In this document: piece after piece, positions 10,568 to 22,705 of the stretch | Position numbering within the stretch: position 1 is the stretch's first letter | Layout of the letters: each line of letters opens with the position of its first letter | Source of the DNA: Sweltsa coloradensis | Taxonomy: Eukaryota; Arthropoda; Insecta; Plecoptera; Chloroperlidae | DNA length: 64,000 nt | Direction: 5' to 3' | Assembly (NCBI GenBank): GCA_024449915.1 | Contig: JAMZAV010000295.1 | Location: forward strand, 186,001-250,000 | The notes under the pieces: generated by a model | Told to the model about the DNA's origin: nothing | Database searches by the model: none | What the model saw: the letters and a program-made list of their open reading frames with translations, nothing else | Program-made: the position numbers and the translations under genes

Positions 10568-11325
10568 TTGGATGAGCGTAGCGAGCGAAGCGAAGATTCC
10601 ATTTCACTACACTGGAGAAAAAAATCCAGAATGTTTTTTTTTCTTTCTTTTTTTTTTGTATTTTTGTGTGTCTGTGAACACGATTCCGGCTAAACCAATA
10701 CTCCAATTGCGATGAAATTTTATGGAGGTCTATGAAATCTCTGAACGAAGAACTGCACGGGGGGAAAAATCGATCGAAAAATTATTTCTCATGAAAATCG
10801 CAATTTATGATTTTTTTTGATTTTTAACAAAATTCTTCGATTTACAACACCTGCATGCTTTGTCCGATTGTAATAATTTTTTCACACAACCTTTATTTTA
10901 TGAATTGATATATTCGTGTGAATTTTGAGCGTTATCGAAAGATAAATTTCTTTAAAAAATCGCAATTTTTGGAATTTTTTTGATTTTCAAATTTCTTTGG
11001 CTTATAGCACCTACATGCTTTATCCGATCGTAATGATTTTTTCACAGAACCTTAATTTCATGAATTTATATATTCGTGTGAAATCTGAGCGCAATCGAAA
11101 AATTATTTGTTATGAAAATCGAAATTTTACGATTTTTTCTTTAAAATTACGAATAATAATAAAAAAAAAATTAAAGTTTATTATTTATTTAATTTAAATT
11201 AATTTTAAAAAAATCAACTAAGTAATGATTTTCACAGTACAAGAGAAAATCCGCATAACACTTAACAACTCAATGCACCAATTACGCTCATCCAACAACG
11301 CGGCGGGACTTAAGCGTTTTCCTAG
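10568..11325 (+). mobile_element. Helitron-like family B, complete copy B1
   Basis: 758 bp. The 5' terminus TTGGATGAGCGTAGCGAGCG is preceded by A. The 3' end has TACGCTCATCCAA (inverted 5' terminus), then AACGC, GGCGGGACTTAA, GCGTT and CCTAG, followed by T. The interior contains three degenerate units of about 150 bp centred on CACCTACATGCTTTATCCGA. No protein is encoded. B2 is at 31669-32463 and B3 at 60992-61758. Confidence 0.85.
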
Positions 11326-11461
11326 TAATACGCAATTCTGATTGGTTGGGGGCTGTTTTAAATTCACCAAGCTTCGACTCAACACACATTTATCCCATAA
11401 CGTACGTTATAATTTCAAAACTTGTATTTGTCTTAAGTCACCGAAATGAGGTGTGATATGT

Positions 11462-12313
11462 TTACGTTTTGACGTTGGCTTGTGGCTTCGCATTTTTCAA
11501 AACTTGGGTCGCTGGGTCACTGGGTGTTCGTTTCCGAGGTCCAAGGACATATTCGAACTTAGTCAGTCAGTGCAATGATAGGGGTTCCAGTGTTGTTACA
11601 GCGCACCACGCTTTCAATGAAGCCCGGCTTTACTTGTCAACTCTTCGAATTAACCCACAAAACAACGACCCAAGGCAAGAGCACGTGTTCTAGAAGGCCG
11701 TGACTTGGGTCCCTGTTCGTGTTGTGTTCTTCGGAGACGCCGAGGTCCTAGGAGATGGTCGAACTTTGTCAAGGCCGAATGATAGGGGTTCCAGTGTTGT
11801 TACAGCGCGCCACGCTTTCAATGAAGCCTGGGGCTTTACTTGTCAACTCTTCGAATTAACCCACAAAACAACGACCCACGGCGAGAGCACGTGTCCTAGA
11901 AGGCCGTGACTTGGGTTCGTGTTGTGTTCTTCGGAGACGCCGAGGTCCTAGGAGATGGTCGAACTTTGTCAAGGCCGAATGATAGGGGTTCCAGTGTTGT
12001 TACAGCGCGCCACGCATTCAATGAAGCCTGGCTTTACTTGTCAACTCTTAGAATCAACCCACAAAACAACGACCCACGGCGAGAGCACGTGTTCTAGAAG
12101 GCCGTGACTTGGGTCGTGTTGTGTTCTTCGGAGACGCCGAGGTCCTAGGAGATGGTCGAACTTGTCAAGGCCGAATGATAGGGGTTCCAGTGTTGTTACA
12201 GCGCGCCACGCTTTCAATGAAGCCTGGCTTTACTTGTCAACTCTTCGAATTAACCCACAAAACAACAACCCACGGCGAGAGCACGTGTTCTAGAAGGCCG
12301 TGACTTGGGTTGT
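11462..12313. repeat. Tandem array, about 200-bp unit, four copies
   Basis: The block GATAGGGGTTCCAGTGTTGT recurs with its GGGG at 11581, 11785, 11985 and 12181, giving spacings of 204, 200 and 196 bp. Units share CTTCGGAGACGCCGAGGTCC, GAGCACGTGTTCTAGAAGG and ACCCACAAAACAACGACCC. The last three are nearly identical; the first has a diverged left half. Short ORFs recur in each unit but look incidental. Confidence 0.9.
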
Positions 12314-12559
12314 GAAGGAGGTTATCATAGAGGGCGCTGGCATCACGCACCGCAGCTTAGCGCTTAGCCGTTGTCCATTTACGCCGGTCCGAGGGGCTTA
12401 AACTACGATCGTTTTGTTAATGAAATCTAAGCCGCGGCTGTGTTTAAATGATTTGGGGAGATGGTATTATACACCCGAGTATAAGCCACTTTAATGGGGG
12501 GATGTTCTTTTTGTGTTGTTGGGGTTGAACTCATATTATTATTAAAATTTGATTCGCGA
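12314..12559. other. Unassigned GC-richer stretch
   Basis: No gene recognised. AGAGGGCGCTGG near 12340 resembles a CTCF-type core, but on its own that is weak. Confidence 0.25.
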
Positions 12560-13060
12560 TGGTTCGATTAAACGGGTCGTATTTACCCGCTACTTAAAAC
12601 AAATAAATAACTATGAATTTAGCTACTAAAAGAAACAATAGTGTTCGGTATGAATCCTAGAAAAAGTGTCCAAGTTGGTAATTTTCCAGCTTAGTCCCAT
12701 CGAGAAAAATAACTAAGTAATAATGTTGTGACGCTATTTATAACCAGTTATATGTGAGGATTCTGGTCAGAAAAATATTGGCAAATAATGACGTAGTCGT
12801 CTTTTATTCCCGAACATACACGTTAAAGAAAATGTTACTTATTTTTGTCACAATGGGCTGATTACATGAAATAAGGGGTATAATTGCGAGGTGCCTATTT
12901 AAGCGTGTTTGAGAGTACATATTTTTGGATTGGTACTTAGCTCTTCGTCTTTAAAAATCAAAAAATAAACAGGCTAAAACAGAAAATCAATCTTAAATCA
13001 CTATTTTATGATGTATATTATACGAGATAGAAATGCTCTTCTATGGTTAAACCGTAAAGT
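12560..13060 (+). repeat. Diverged copy of the 39039 TTAA element
   Basis: Shares, in order, the blocks GAATTTAGC, TTTCCAGCTTAGTCCCAT, AAAAATATTGGCAAATAATG, a GGGGTATAATTGCGAGGTGC-like block, GCGTGTTTGAGAGTACATAT and AATAAACAGG with 39039-39675. Its ends are not clear. Confidence 0.55.
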
Positions 13061-14478
13061 ATTTTTCGTCTAATGTATCCAGTAATAGACGTAGTCGTGT
13101 AGTAGAGTTAATTTAACTAGTGCGGCACATGAGTTTAAACTTTCATAATCTCCCCCTATGTATCGACGAGGGTTAACCTACACTCGACATCTATGTTTAC
13201 TCTACGGTCTACTATACATTGTTCGTGACGAGCGATAATTGAACGCTAACACTTTAATTATGAATCGAAATTAGCATCCCACCTTCATTATCCAACACCA
13301 CTCACCTTTCAGCAAAGAAGGAAGAAACGCTGGGACTAAAACTCATAAAATACACATCACATTTACCTCAAAACTTCACGATATTAACTTGTTTAATATT
13401 AAACTTATACCAACTAATTAAAGTGCTTGCTTTCAAATTTTAAAATGTTTAGTAAGATCATTTGAGCAAGTCAAAGAGTATAAACTCATCAGCAGTTTAA
13501 AACACTGGTATTCGTAATTTGTTTACTTTTAACCACGTTGCCGGCTGTAGAGAAGGAAATAGTCCTACTCACATTGAAGACAACTCAAATACAAAACGAA
13601 ACACGAAAGTGTGTTGTTTGAGTTGCGATACGTCCAACCTGAACTTTGCATGTTGTGAGGTTTGTGAACTTGTGTACCTATTTTAGTCGGCGGTGTTTAC
13701 TTTCGTACAGTTGGTAACTTTTAATGTAGGTCGCCATTCCATTTCTTCTTAGATGGCTTGTGTATGTAGTAGTTCGCGATCTGGGGAATCTACATTGAAT
13801 TTTAGTTTAGTTAGTGAGGGGTACTCGTCACTGCGGACATGTGTGAACTTGTTTGTAGCATTACCATTCTTGACAAGTTAAAGTAATACTATTGTTGCTC
13901 ACCCAGTTAGGAATAACATTGTTTTGCTTCTCATTTTGCTTTGCTTTGCTTCTCATCCTGTATGGCCAAAGATAGGTTGATAAATATTTTTCTTTGTGTG
14001 TATTTTAATAGCTCGGTATTTTTAAAAATATGACTTGTAGATTACGTTGAAATGTGCAATACCAACAGCTATTGAAACTTTTTTCTGCTATGTACCGGTA
14101 TTTAAAGTTATTTATCATTAATGATGTGTTTTCTTATTTGCAGGTAAGTTGCAGAACTTCTCTAAGTTAAATACGAGAAAGAAAATTAATGCGAGTTGAG
14201 GTAAGTGTGTTTTCTTTGTATAAAACAAGTTTCGTGTTGTTTATTTCGTGATTTAAAGTTTTTATTTATATAATATTCTGGTACGTAAGTATTTTATCAA
14301 ATGCAGTGTATGTTCTCAAACAAAACAATGCAGCTGCAAAGAAATAACCTTTAGATACAACTCTTAACACGCAAACATAAAACAAAACTAAAGTTTCTTA
14401 AAAAAAAAAAAACGACGGCAAAAACGACATATTATAACAATCAAAACAAACAGGGCTCCCCAGAATATAAAGTGAAAC
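13061..14478. other. AT-rich, possible long intron
   Basis: No coding sequence seen. The only notable signal is the candidate recursive splice site at 14124-14206. There is a TTTGCTTTGCTT run near 13922-13952. Confidence 0.4.
14124..14206 (+). promoter_or_regulatory. Candidate recursive splice site with 57-nt exon
   Basis: A T-rich tract runs into CAG directly followed by GTAAGT (junction 14143/14144), so one position is both a good 3' splice site and a regenerated 5' splice site. This is the ratchet-point form known from long animal introns. A second strong donor, GAG then GTAAGTGTG, lies at 14200/14201 and would define a 57-nt recursive exon (14144-14200). That exon has in-frame stops in at least some frames and is not obviously coding. 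The alternative is an ordinary 5' UTR exon, or chance. Confidence 0.45.
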
Positions 14479-14827
14479 CAGTGGCGTATCCAGGGGATGA
14501 GAGGGGGGCTCAGGACCTTGCCCCTCTTCCCGAAATTCCAACTTTAATTATATTTTTCAAATCATCTAGGTTTACGCAAAAATTAAATACATATATTAAT
14601 TTCTCTTTTCTTTTTCCGGATAGCAAAGCATTAACTTCTTCTACAACACATAGAACTTACTTCAAAAATATGTATTTTTTTTTTAAAATTGTCTAGGCTG
14701 GGGCGTTATTGTGTGGCCCACATTAGACCGTTTCTGCAGCACCTTCTGCAGTTATATCCTACTCATGGCTTGATTGGCTGCACCCCCCCCTACCCCTCTC
14801 CCCGAATAATCCCCACGCTCGCTCCTG
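14479..14827. mobile_element. hAT-like MITE, imperfect
   Basis: About 350 bp. The left end is CAGTGGCGTATCCAGGGG; the right end, read inward, is CAGGAGCGAGCGTGGGGA. The 8-bp flanks are AGTGAAAC and AGTAGAAC, an imperfect match. CAGTGG-type ends with 8-bp target duplications are typical of hAT elements. No transposase. Confidence 0.5.
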
Positions 14828-15445
14828 AGTAGAACAATAACTTTCAAATTAAACAACTACTAATAATTTGTGTGAAATTGATTAAATTAGCGTTTTTTGA
14901 TAATTGTAAGACTTAGAATAATACAGTTCTGCAGTAATAGAATAACCAGTAGATGGAGCGTTAGCCTACCCAGACTTTCTCGGACTGGACTGAGTCAAGT
15001 TGTAACTCAACGTTTCGCCCCGCGCTGTGCTGCATTATCAAGAGCTATGTTCTGTGTTCTTGCGAATAATTGATCATCTCTTTCGAAGCGGAGTCGAAGT
15101 ATTTGCCTTTATAGATATTGTTGGTCCTTGAAGCAACAAGAATTTTAATTCTTTGTATAAATAGTGTTTTATATCTGAATAACTATAATCATAGTTTTAA
15201 TTTCAAAGTTCAATCATATAAGGGGATTGCAGCATCGAGATTCTGGAGCACTTTATTTTTGTAGCGTTCTTAAGTCACGGATAAAATAAAATAGCTGTGA
15301 ACTTGAGATGAGTGCGCATCCAATCCAAGTCTATTCCGAGATGATCACATCAAACCGTCTAGATTGTGTATATCGGTGGCGATGATTTAGGTTCTCGTTT
15401 ACTCTGGGAACTGATTGAGTGGTGGTCGTGAGTGCCTTAACTCTT

Positions 15446-16810
15446 CAGGGCCCGGATCCACAAAGAGGAGTTAATTTTAGGAGTTAAATCCATTTAACTC
15501 CCATTTTTTACTCCTGTCTAACTACCAAAATTTAGTTCGACTTTTAACTCCGATTTCCGAATCCACAAAGCGGAGTTAAGTTTGGAGTAAGACGGAAGTA
15601 AAATAGCTCCCACTAGTGATGACGTCATGGAATTGAGCCAATGAGAACACAGCTTTCATATTGAAACCAATAGAAAAGAGTTTTATTAAAAACTTGTTTT
15701 GGAACGAATTTCAAATTATCATAATAATTTTAAAAAGCCAACTTCTGTAGAAGACTTTGTAGGCTTAGGTCTAGAGTAAGACTAGGCTAGCCTAGCCGCT
15801 AGACCCTACAAGACCTGCCTTCACATTTTGAGGTTAAACATGTAGGCCAAGGACCTTGGCCCTAGCCCGACACAAGGCCAAGCATGGCCTAGAGTCTGGT
15901 AGACCTAACAAAAGGCTTGGCTAGGCTAAGCCTAGACCCAAGAGTATGTTGCTTTGGCCCAGGCCTAGCAAAGCGTTTGAAAACTTCGTTTAGTCCTATC
16001 CCACGGCCCTAGGGCCTAGGCCTAGGCCTACCACAGACCCTAGGATAGCCTAGGGCCTAGCTAGGCTCTAGACTAGTTAGGACTACCTAATTTGATCAGA
16101 TCGTAGGGGCTATACGGACAAGGGCCAAGCAGTGGGCCTTAGTTATTCAATCTCAGACATTACTTTATTCAAATCTGACGATTGGGCCAGCACCCAGCAT
16201 CTCTCACTGGGTAAGGGCCAGGCCCAGGGAATAGGCCTACCCTAACCCTACTTCGACCAGCAACTGGACAATCTCTTGGCAAAACCTCGTCAAAATTCGT
16301 CTGTAGATGGACTGTCTAGTGCCTCAAACAAACCGTAACATATTTTGATAGACTGACAGTGAAAATAAACCAGTATTTTGATGTCAATGCCTCGGCAGTC
16401 GGTCTAGGCCTACTGGCCAAGACATCTTGCGACGTCTTGTTTACAAAACAAATGTCCGTGCCGATCGATAGGCCTAACCTAACCTGAAACAGCGCGGGAT
16501 GTTACTTGTATTTCAAATGCGGGAATAGTTGTAACACGCAAAAAACAAATTTTTAATAGTAAATTTGATTGTAAAATCGATATAATATTGATATTTAGTT
16601 TATTATTCATCATCAAAGATCTGAGGTTGTGACGGTCGGCCATTTTGAATAATTTAACTCCTAATAAAAAGCAGGAGTTAAATTTGGGAGCTAAATAACT
16701 CCGAAAATTGCTCTACTCTCTTTTGTGGATACCGAATTGGGAGTAAAGTACGTCTTACTCCTAAATTTAACTCCGATTTCGGTTAACTCCCCTTGTGGAT
16801 CCGGGCCCTG
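15446..16810. mobile_element. 1.36-kb TIR element, unclassified
   Basis: The ends are inverted copies of CAGGGCCCGGATCCACAA, continuing into about 160 bp of subterminal repeats rich in GGAGTTAA / TTAACTCC. The interior (15760-16090) is saturated with CTAGGCCT words. The flanks show no target duplication I can defend, so hAT versus PIF/Harbinger stays open. No transposase ORF, so it is non-autonomous. Confidence 0.75.
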
Positions 16811-17030
16811 GTGACTAACTGTAGAAAGTTTGAGTTAAAAAAGTCGGACAGTAGTAAATAAAGCATGAAAGAGGTGGTACAGAGACAGGAGCCGACACAA
16901 CTTTTAATTTATGATTCAAATACAGCTGAACAGCTATTATACATTAAAACTTTAACTTTTATCTTCTGCCTTTTACGCACTACACTGCTGAATATTATTA
17001 TTGACTTAATTTTTAATAATTTTTCGTAGA

Positions 17031-17240
17031 AAGCCTGCACAGGGTGCATGCGTGCCCCTCTACAGGTGTATGCCTAGGTATATTTGAGTAAGGATTGTGA
17101 AAATATGTCCAAGGGCTGATTATGAGGACCTCGGTAAAAACCTTCAGTCAGGATTGTCGGTCTTGATCGGATTTGAACCCGAGACCTCCCGAATCAGAGT
17201 CGCGCGCTTATCGCGTGATACATACAATCAGGTATGCTGG
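17031..17240 (-). repeat. SINE family F, minus copy
   Basis: On the minus strand a tRNA-like head (GAGGTCTCGGGTTCAAATCC, the B box) is followed by ATCCTGACTGAAGGTTTTTA and the terminal AGCCTGC..GGGTGCA block. The same order occurs at 21162-21385 and 27205-27465. Confidence 0.7.
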
Positions 17241-17290
17241 CGGCTGGAGTCGAACTGGGAATCTTACGTCCCGGGATCTTCCGCGTTGTA
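17230..17290 (-). repeat. tRNA-like fragment
   Basis: On the minus strand the B-box-like AGTTCGACTCC lies downstream of a short stem (ATCCCGGGAC). It is too incomplete for a tRNA gene and is probably a SINE head. Confidence 0.4.
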
Positions 17291-18178
17291 ACAACTTTAT
17301 CACCCTCATTTTTTTAACTACACATTCAAATATTTAGTTAGGTATGTTCGTACACAACACATACATTTTTTGTTTTGTAAACAAATGACCTTCTTAATTT
17401 AATAAAACTTGCAATCTTGGGTCATTTCTCATCGATTCTATTTATCTATAATGGATGTAAACGTTATTTTTCGAAGTATTGAAAGTATGAAATGCTGCCG
17501 TTGAGTATTATTGATTGAGTGAAGTAGTAAGTATCATGGGAAAGTACGCATAGGAATGCATATTTGGCCGTCTTCCAATCTCCGTGGCGCCATTTTAAAA
17601 GTTGTGTAGGCGTAAGTATCACGAGGATATTTTCTCTCTCCTCGGCCCGGCTTGTTATTCATGTTACAACTTGCAATTAGCATGTGAAAAACATTAGAGG
17701 TTTAATGTACTAGCGCTCGGTAGTTATACGGGCTGGGGACGGGATGTGGCTCAGCAATAGCACGCGAGTCGTAAGCGTTCGATACACGTGGAGATTTCTC
17801 CCGAAGATTTCCTTTCTCGGGTGACGCGAGCCATTGAAACAAATGAATTAAAACTTTTTGATAGAGTTCTTCTCTCCATCTTTGTTTTATAGAGCAATTG
17901 TGGAATAGAACCAATTGCCAGCTGCAGCTGTTGGAGGAATCCTAGGTGAAAAGGTTTAGAAGGTATTTGGAGGATATGGATTTGGATCTGATGTAAATTT
18001 GATTTGATGATGGATTTGATGATTTAGACGTAAAATGAGAAATTAAGAAAAATGAGTGTGATATTAAGTCTTGATACTTTTGATACAACTATAAAATGTT
18101 AATTTTAGGTACTTGCCACCATGTAAACCACATATTTGCAAGGATAATAATTTAAATAAATAATAATAAAAATAATAA
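17291..18178. other. Intergenic; weak tRNA-like patch at 17740-17790
   Basis: No gene. TGTGGCTCAGCAATAGCACG at about 17745 resembles an A box and GCGTTCGATACACG at about 17775 a B box. The fold is poor and I treat it as SINE debris. Confidence 0.35.
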
Positions 18179-18373
18179 TCAGAACTCATTTCCAACAACG
18201 TCGGGTTGAGTGGTGTTCTTCACACCGATATCTAGGACACGAAACAATTTTTTGCCAAAAATGCCGGGCTCATCATCATCATCATCGTCATCTTCATCCT
18301 GCATCTGCTTCTCCACCAATTTTCCCCACTCTTTCCTGTCTTCCCACAGCTTCAATTCCATCACCTGCTTCAA
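18179..18373 (-). pseudogene. C-terminal remnant, probably LINE ORF2
   Basis: A 64-codon frame containing LWEDRKEWGKLVEKQMQDE followed by an acidic run and a stop. A D-R-x-x-W-x-x-L-V motif is characteristic of the extreme C terminus of many non-LTR retrotransposon polymerases. The same motif ends the decayed frame at 37770-38220 (EERKIWQKLVEVTEEED). Upstream the frame breaks at an ATTTATTT tract. A host acidic protein exon is possible but less likely. Confidence 0.4.
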
Positions 18374-18390
18374 CGATTCACCTGGCTCTT

Positions 18391-18755
18391 AAATAATAAA
18401 TAAATAAATAAATCTATAAATTTTCGGGTGGACATCTCCATGTCTGAAATCTAAGGTTGTAGCTGTTACAGAGCTAACATTATCTAGTTAACCTACATAC
18501 ATACAAACAGTATTTCAAAGCATAAACTAAACAGGGTAGTGTTTAAATTTTTTAATGTTAAAACAATCTTAACATGAAATGCTTTATTCCATTTGCATAA
18601 TAAGCGGGAAACTCAAAACATGATAAAGAACTGGATCCTATTCCTGTGTAAGAGAGACATAGATCCTGAACAATACTTCAATTTTGTCTAGTTAAGTATT
18701 GATTTTGATATTGGAAATATTTATTTCAAGCAATCTACACTCACAGAATATAACT
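18391..18755. other. Intergenic
   Basis: A short TAAA microsatellite at 18393-18413, then AT-rich DNA without recognisable features. Confidence 0.4.
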
Positions 18756-19097
18756 TAGGGGTTGGCTATGGCATATTCAATTATCGATATCAGACGAAAA
18801 TTTCGAGATCGATATATCGAAATTTTAAACAAATTTTGTGCAAACAAAATTCTAAAATGTTATTTTATCAAAAATAAAGAGTATGCCTGCTATTAAACAT
18901 GTGTGACTAAAAAGGATTGATAAGGTATTTTTAATATTTTTAAAAGTATATCCTCGTTTTTATTTTTATTGTTTTTAACTGCATTTTGAAATTAATTGTT
19001 GATTAAAAAAATCGTATTGCGATATGGAGTTTCGATGTTTAAAATATTGCCACATATCGACATCGTATCGAATTATCGATTTCTTTGCCCAGCCTTA
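18756..19097. mobile_element. hAT-like MITE, diverged
   Basis: The ends TAGGGGTTGGCTATGG and (inverted) TAAGGCTGGGCAAAG enclose subterminal TATCGATA-rich arms (ATTATCGATATC left, CGAATTATCGAT right). This matches the TAGGG-ended element at 42316-42831 in style. No clean 8-bp duplication is visible. Confidence 0.5.
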
Positions 19098-19913
19098 AAC
19101 TAAACAATTTTGAAGATGTGTTGATTTAAAAAGTTTTTTCACATTTTTAAGTTGGGTATGCATTCAATTATTAAAAATGCGAGAAATGAAGCATAAAGAA
19201 GAAAGAGACGAATGTAAATTCAAATTGGACATTTTTAGCACGATTCGTGATTTTGTAAGAAATTTACGATAATTTAAATTAAAATGACATGTAATTATAT
19301 ATTTTTTGGGCATGGATATTCTAAAGTTTTGATTCATTTAGTCCAATATGCGACGAACAACCATAATCTTATTGTAGCCCACACTAAAGTATGTCTATAA
19401 GCTAGAAGTATAAGCTCAGTAAAACAAGGTTCCATAATGTAAAACCATAATATTTGTATTTAGCTAGGGATTATGCTCAATGTTCTCTTACATATGTATA
19501 TATGAACGTATGCTAATATGTGGATACAACTCCCCGAGGCATTGCATTGTATTGTAGTCTACAACAAACCTCAAACACATCGGGGCACATCCATCTTGTT
19601 TTGTTTTCCGTCTGGCATTTAAGCTTCGTTCCTAGAATCCCGAAACGGATGTGCTGAGGGTTCCCGGAAACGGCGTCACCAAGTCGCCCCGCTTGGTGTA
19701 TAAAAGTGCGGAATCCTACTACCCCCCCCCCCCCCCCCATTTCACTGCCCGGACATGGCCGGAATACAAAGCAAGGACCCGACAATCTCGAGTTCTTACA
19801 TTCTCTCTTCTCTTTCCTAAGTGAACGGTTTGCTCTTTACTCATTACACCACCAAGGAACACTTGTCAAGAAAATGGGCTTTTACCCCCAATTAAAATTT
19901 AAAAAAAAATGTA
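19098..19913. other. Intergenic; C homopolymer at 19722-19738
   Basis: No gene seen. The only structure is a run of about 17 C. Short ORFs on both strands across it have no recognisable domain. Confidence 0.4.
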
Positions 19914-20317
19914 TTTAGAGTCTACCCACTCAGTTATATAACTGATTTTCAGTGGGGGACAGTAAACCAAAGCGACCAAAGCCAACCCTGTAGGCCCCGA
20001 CGCAATCGACGAGTGAGCGATAACCAACCAAAGATCGATATTTTTTAATAGGAAATATAGCAATCAGCGGGATGGACAGTGCGAACACCCGCGGATCAAC
20101 GCCAGAATCAACAAGTCCGATTCAGAACAACTTTGAATTTATTATGTGCCTGTTGCTAGGACGGCTCTAAAGTCACCGTTTACTAATTCCTAAGACAAGA
20201 ACTGATGGACTTAAGTCCAAATCAGAAGTTTCAAAACTTGTACCTAGAGCGGGAATCGAACCCTGGACCTTCTCCATTGGATTCAGAGACCTTAACCACA
20301 CACAAGACCAACGACAT
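19914..20317 (-). repeat. tRNA-derived SINE family E, full-length copy
   Basis: Read on the minus strand: a tRNA-like head with B box GGTTCGATTCCCGC (near 20255-20270) and an A-box-like GTTAAGGTCTCTGAATC, a 300-bp body, then the terminal GTCCCCCACTGAAAATCAGT. A TAAATAC-type tail follows at 19914. It is highly similar to 54854-55257. Confidence 0.85.
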
Positions 20318-21161
20318 AATCTAGAGCGTTTTACTAAAGTAACAGACTCGTTAAAAAAAATTACCTGTGATTAACACTAATTTAAAAAACTTTTGGTGCT
20401 GAAAATTTTCGAAAATTTGTCTTTTGGCGGTAACCTAACCCCGAACGCGCACACTCACCCTGTATCGCTAATCAACGCCAAGACGCAACCAGATCGCCAG
20501 CTTGAGTGAAGTGGTTATATCTTGGCGTCCCCCCCCCCCTTTTGTTTCCCAGACTTCTTGACTCTCTGTCTGATTATTGACGTTGTGTGGGCTGAATGGT
20601 CTCTTGTACAATGTGCCCTCGGGTTTATAGAGTGCACGGCTTCACTGAACAACCGAATAGAACAAGACGGCTTCGATGAGACGGAAGTTGATGGCTTTAC
20701 TCTGGCAACAGACGTGGTGGCATGCGATATGGGGATTTTACATATTTATCTTTTAAGGGACGTGTGGGCGGATGCTCAGCGTCTAGCTAGAGTGCAGTGC
20801 TTTCGTACTTTTCAAATTTCATGCAGAAAATCAATATAAACTTTTTCTGTTTTTACCCTTCGATAGACACTCAATATTTATTTCTCGTGAATACTCATTT
20901 TTCATTTCAAAACTAACACAACTTTTTAAATAACGTAGACAGCGCGTGTGGCTTATTACGTAAAACAAAGACCTTACAAACATTGGCATCGAGATTGGCA
21001 GCATTAATAGTCTTTAATACAGTAAATTTGATATGAGAAATACCAACATGGGAACAAAAAACAACTTTATATAAACCGATCGTTTTAATATATATTTTTA
21101 TTTCGAAACGGTAAAACCTTATATTCTCACTTTAGCATAAAAGTGTATAACACATAACACC
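20318..21161. other. Intergenic; unassigned 105-codon ORF
   Basis: The frame at 20522-20839 on the plus strand has protein-like composition (WAEWSLVQCALGFIECTA). However, it opens through a C homopolymer without an ATG and shows no known domain, so I do not call a gene. Confidence 0.35.
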
Positions 21162-21385
21162 GACCGACAGTGTTGGGTCGAATGTTACGCGTGGGACTTT
21201 GATTCTGGAGGTCCTGGGTTCAAATCCCGTCAGACCGGCAATCCTGACCTTAGACGTTAATGCGAATGCAAGAGTTTGAGTCCTCTTAAAGTGCCCTCGT
21301 ACATCCCTTAACAATTGTTGTCCTATCCGCAACATAGACACCTGAAGAAGGGCATGAATTGCACCCTGGACAGGCTTCCACAAAA
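21162..21385 (+). repeat. SINE family F, plus copy
   Basis: tRNA-like head: A-box-like TGGGTCGAATGTTACGCG, B-box GGTTCAAATCCCG at 21218-21230. Then GCAATCCTGACC, the TTAATGCGAATGCAAG block, CACCTGAAGAAGGGCATGAA and TTGCACCCTGGACAGGCTTC, ending in a short A-rich tail. Confidence 0.8.
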
Positions 21386-22705
21386 ATAAAAAATAATATA
21401 TCTACACATGAAATATCTACTAAGATAATCAAATCAGGATTTTGGGGTTATACTTTTTCTCTCTGCCTCTTTTGGTAATCTAAACTCTTAACTGACCATC
21501 GCGTATATCATAGCTACCAAAATAATAGAAGCATCGCTCCCTCCATAATTTGTGTTCACTGAAACCGTTTTATAGGTGTTAATTTAATCCTGTCTCGAGT
21601 GCTTTATTCATATTATGGGATAAAAAAAAAAACACACAAAAAACAATATCAATAGCCTGTTAAGGTTCAAGGTCTATTTCTTGTACGACTTGAATAAAAT
21701 AACCTAATTTGAATAAAATTTGAATATATTTTCCGTTTTTCCAGAATATAGTCGAGCTTTGAAGTTGTGTGAAGCCTTTTGAATGAATGGCCGTAGCTAT
21801 ATGAAGAAAACATACATTTCTGAAAACAGTCTATACTTTGAGCATATTTTACAATAGTTCTATTTTCACACACACTTATCGGTTAAACCCATCTTTAGTT
21901 TTAAGAACGAGCCATGTCTAACTCAAAGATAATCATAGCACTTGTCCTTGAAATGAAACCCGGTCCGTACGGGACGACCACAGAACCCGAAGATAACCGA
22001 GATGAGAGCGAAGCGTGTGCATGCGTAAGGGATTACTCAATTAGCGCGATGTTTGAATGTAATGCGGGGCTTAGTATGAGTGAGACGTCGGTCGGGAGCT
22101 TAGCTAAGTATGGCCGAGCCAGGGTTTGTACTATTACGAATCCATGGTCAGTATCTCCCATCTCCCATGAGTCCATCTATAGGCCTCTTGCAGCCTAGGC
22201 TAAACCAAGGAACATTGTACTCCTTGTATTGCACCTATAGGAACTTAATTCCTAATCCATTTTTCCTTTTTGTTGCAAATTATAATTATAGTTACAATTT
22301 TGAGGAGGGATATTTTTTATAACGTAAATTTTCAACGCTGATATTAAGCGTTTAACAATTAAAGGCTTTATTGTAACTCCCTCTAACCGATAATTTTAAA
22401 AGTCAAAAGAAGATGACTTGAATGCTATAGCTAATTAAAAGAGGGTCTTGAATATAACATTTTTTTTTGTGGGACGTAATGTCACTTCAGCAATTATATT
22501 ATTGAAATTTTGGGACAATATTGTAATACTAAGCTAAACATGCCAATCTTAATTTCGATTTAAAAAAAAATTGTTTCTATACACACCTTAAAAAATGCAA
22601 TTCTTATATAACTCGCGATGAGTTTTCTGTCGCAGGTACAAAACTTATTTCTACCGTCTGACATCTCCGATTTGGATAAGGAATAATTTTAAAAAAATCC
22701 AAGTC
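21386..22705. other. Intergenic; unassigned 94-codon ORF
   Basis: An ATG-initiated frame at 21914-22198 (plus) has no recognisable domain, splice context or homologue in the window. I leave it as unassigned. Confidence 0.35.

Noticed and set aside
11469..12303. Four similar ORFs of 63-74 codons
   Set aside because: They recur because the DNA is a tandem repeat; frames and ends differ between units and no domain is present.
11580..12310. CRISPR-like spaced repeats
   Set aside because: The whole 200-bp unit repeats, there are no unique spacers, and the genome is eukaryotic.
12330..12360. CTCF-type site AGAGGGCGCTGG
   Set aside because: A single short match without context is expected by chance.
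15446..16810. Assignment of this element to hAT from its CAGGG ends
   Set aside because: The 8-bp flanks (TAACTCTT and GTGACTAA) do not match, so the superfamily is left open.
20522..20839. A 105-codon coding gene
   Set aside because: Opens through a C homopolymer without an ATG and has no recognisable domain or splice context.
21914..22198. A 94-codon gene starting at ATG
   Set aside because: No domain, no polyadenylation or splice support, and ordinary chance length for this base composition.
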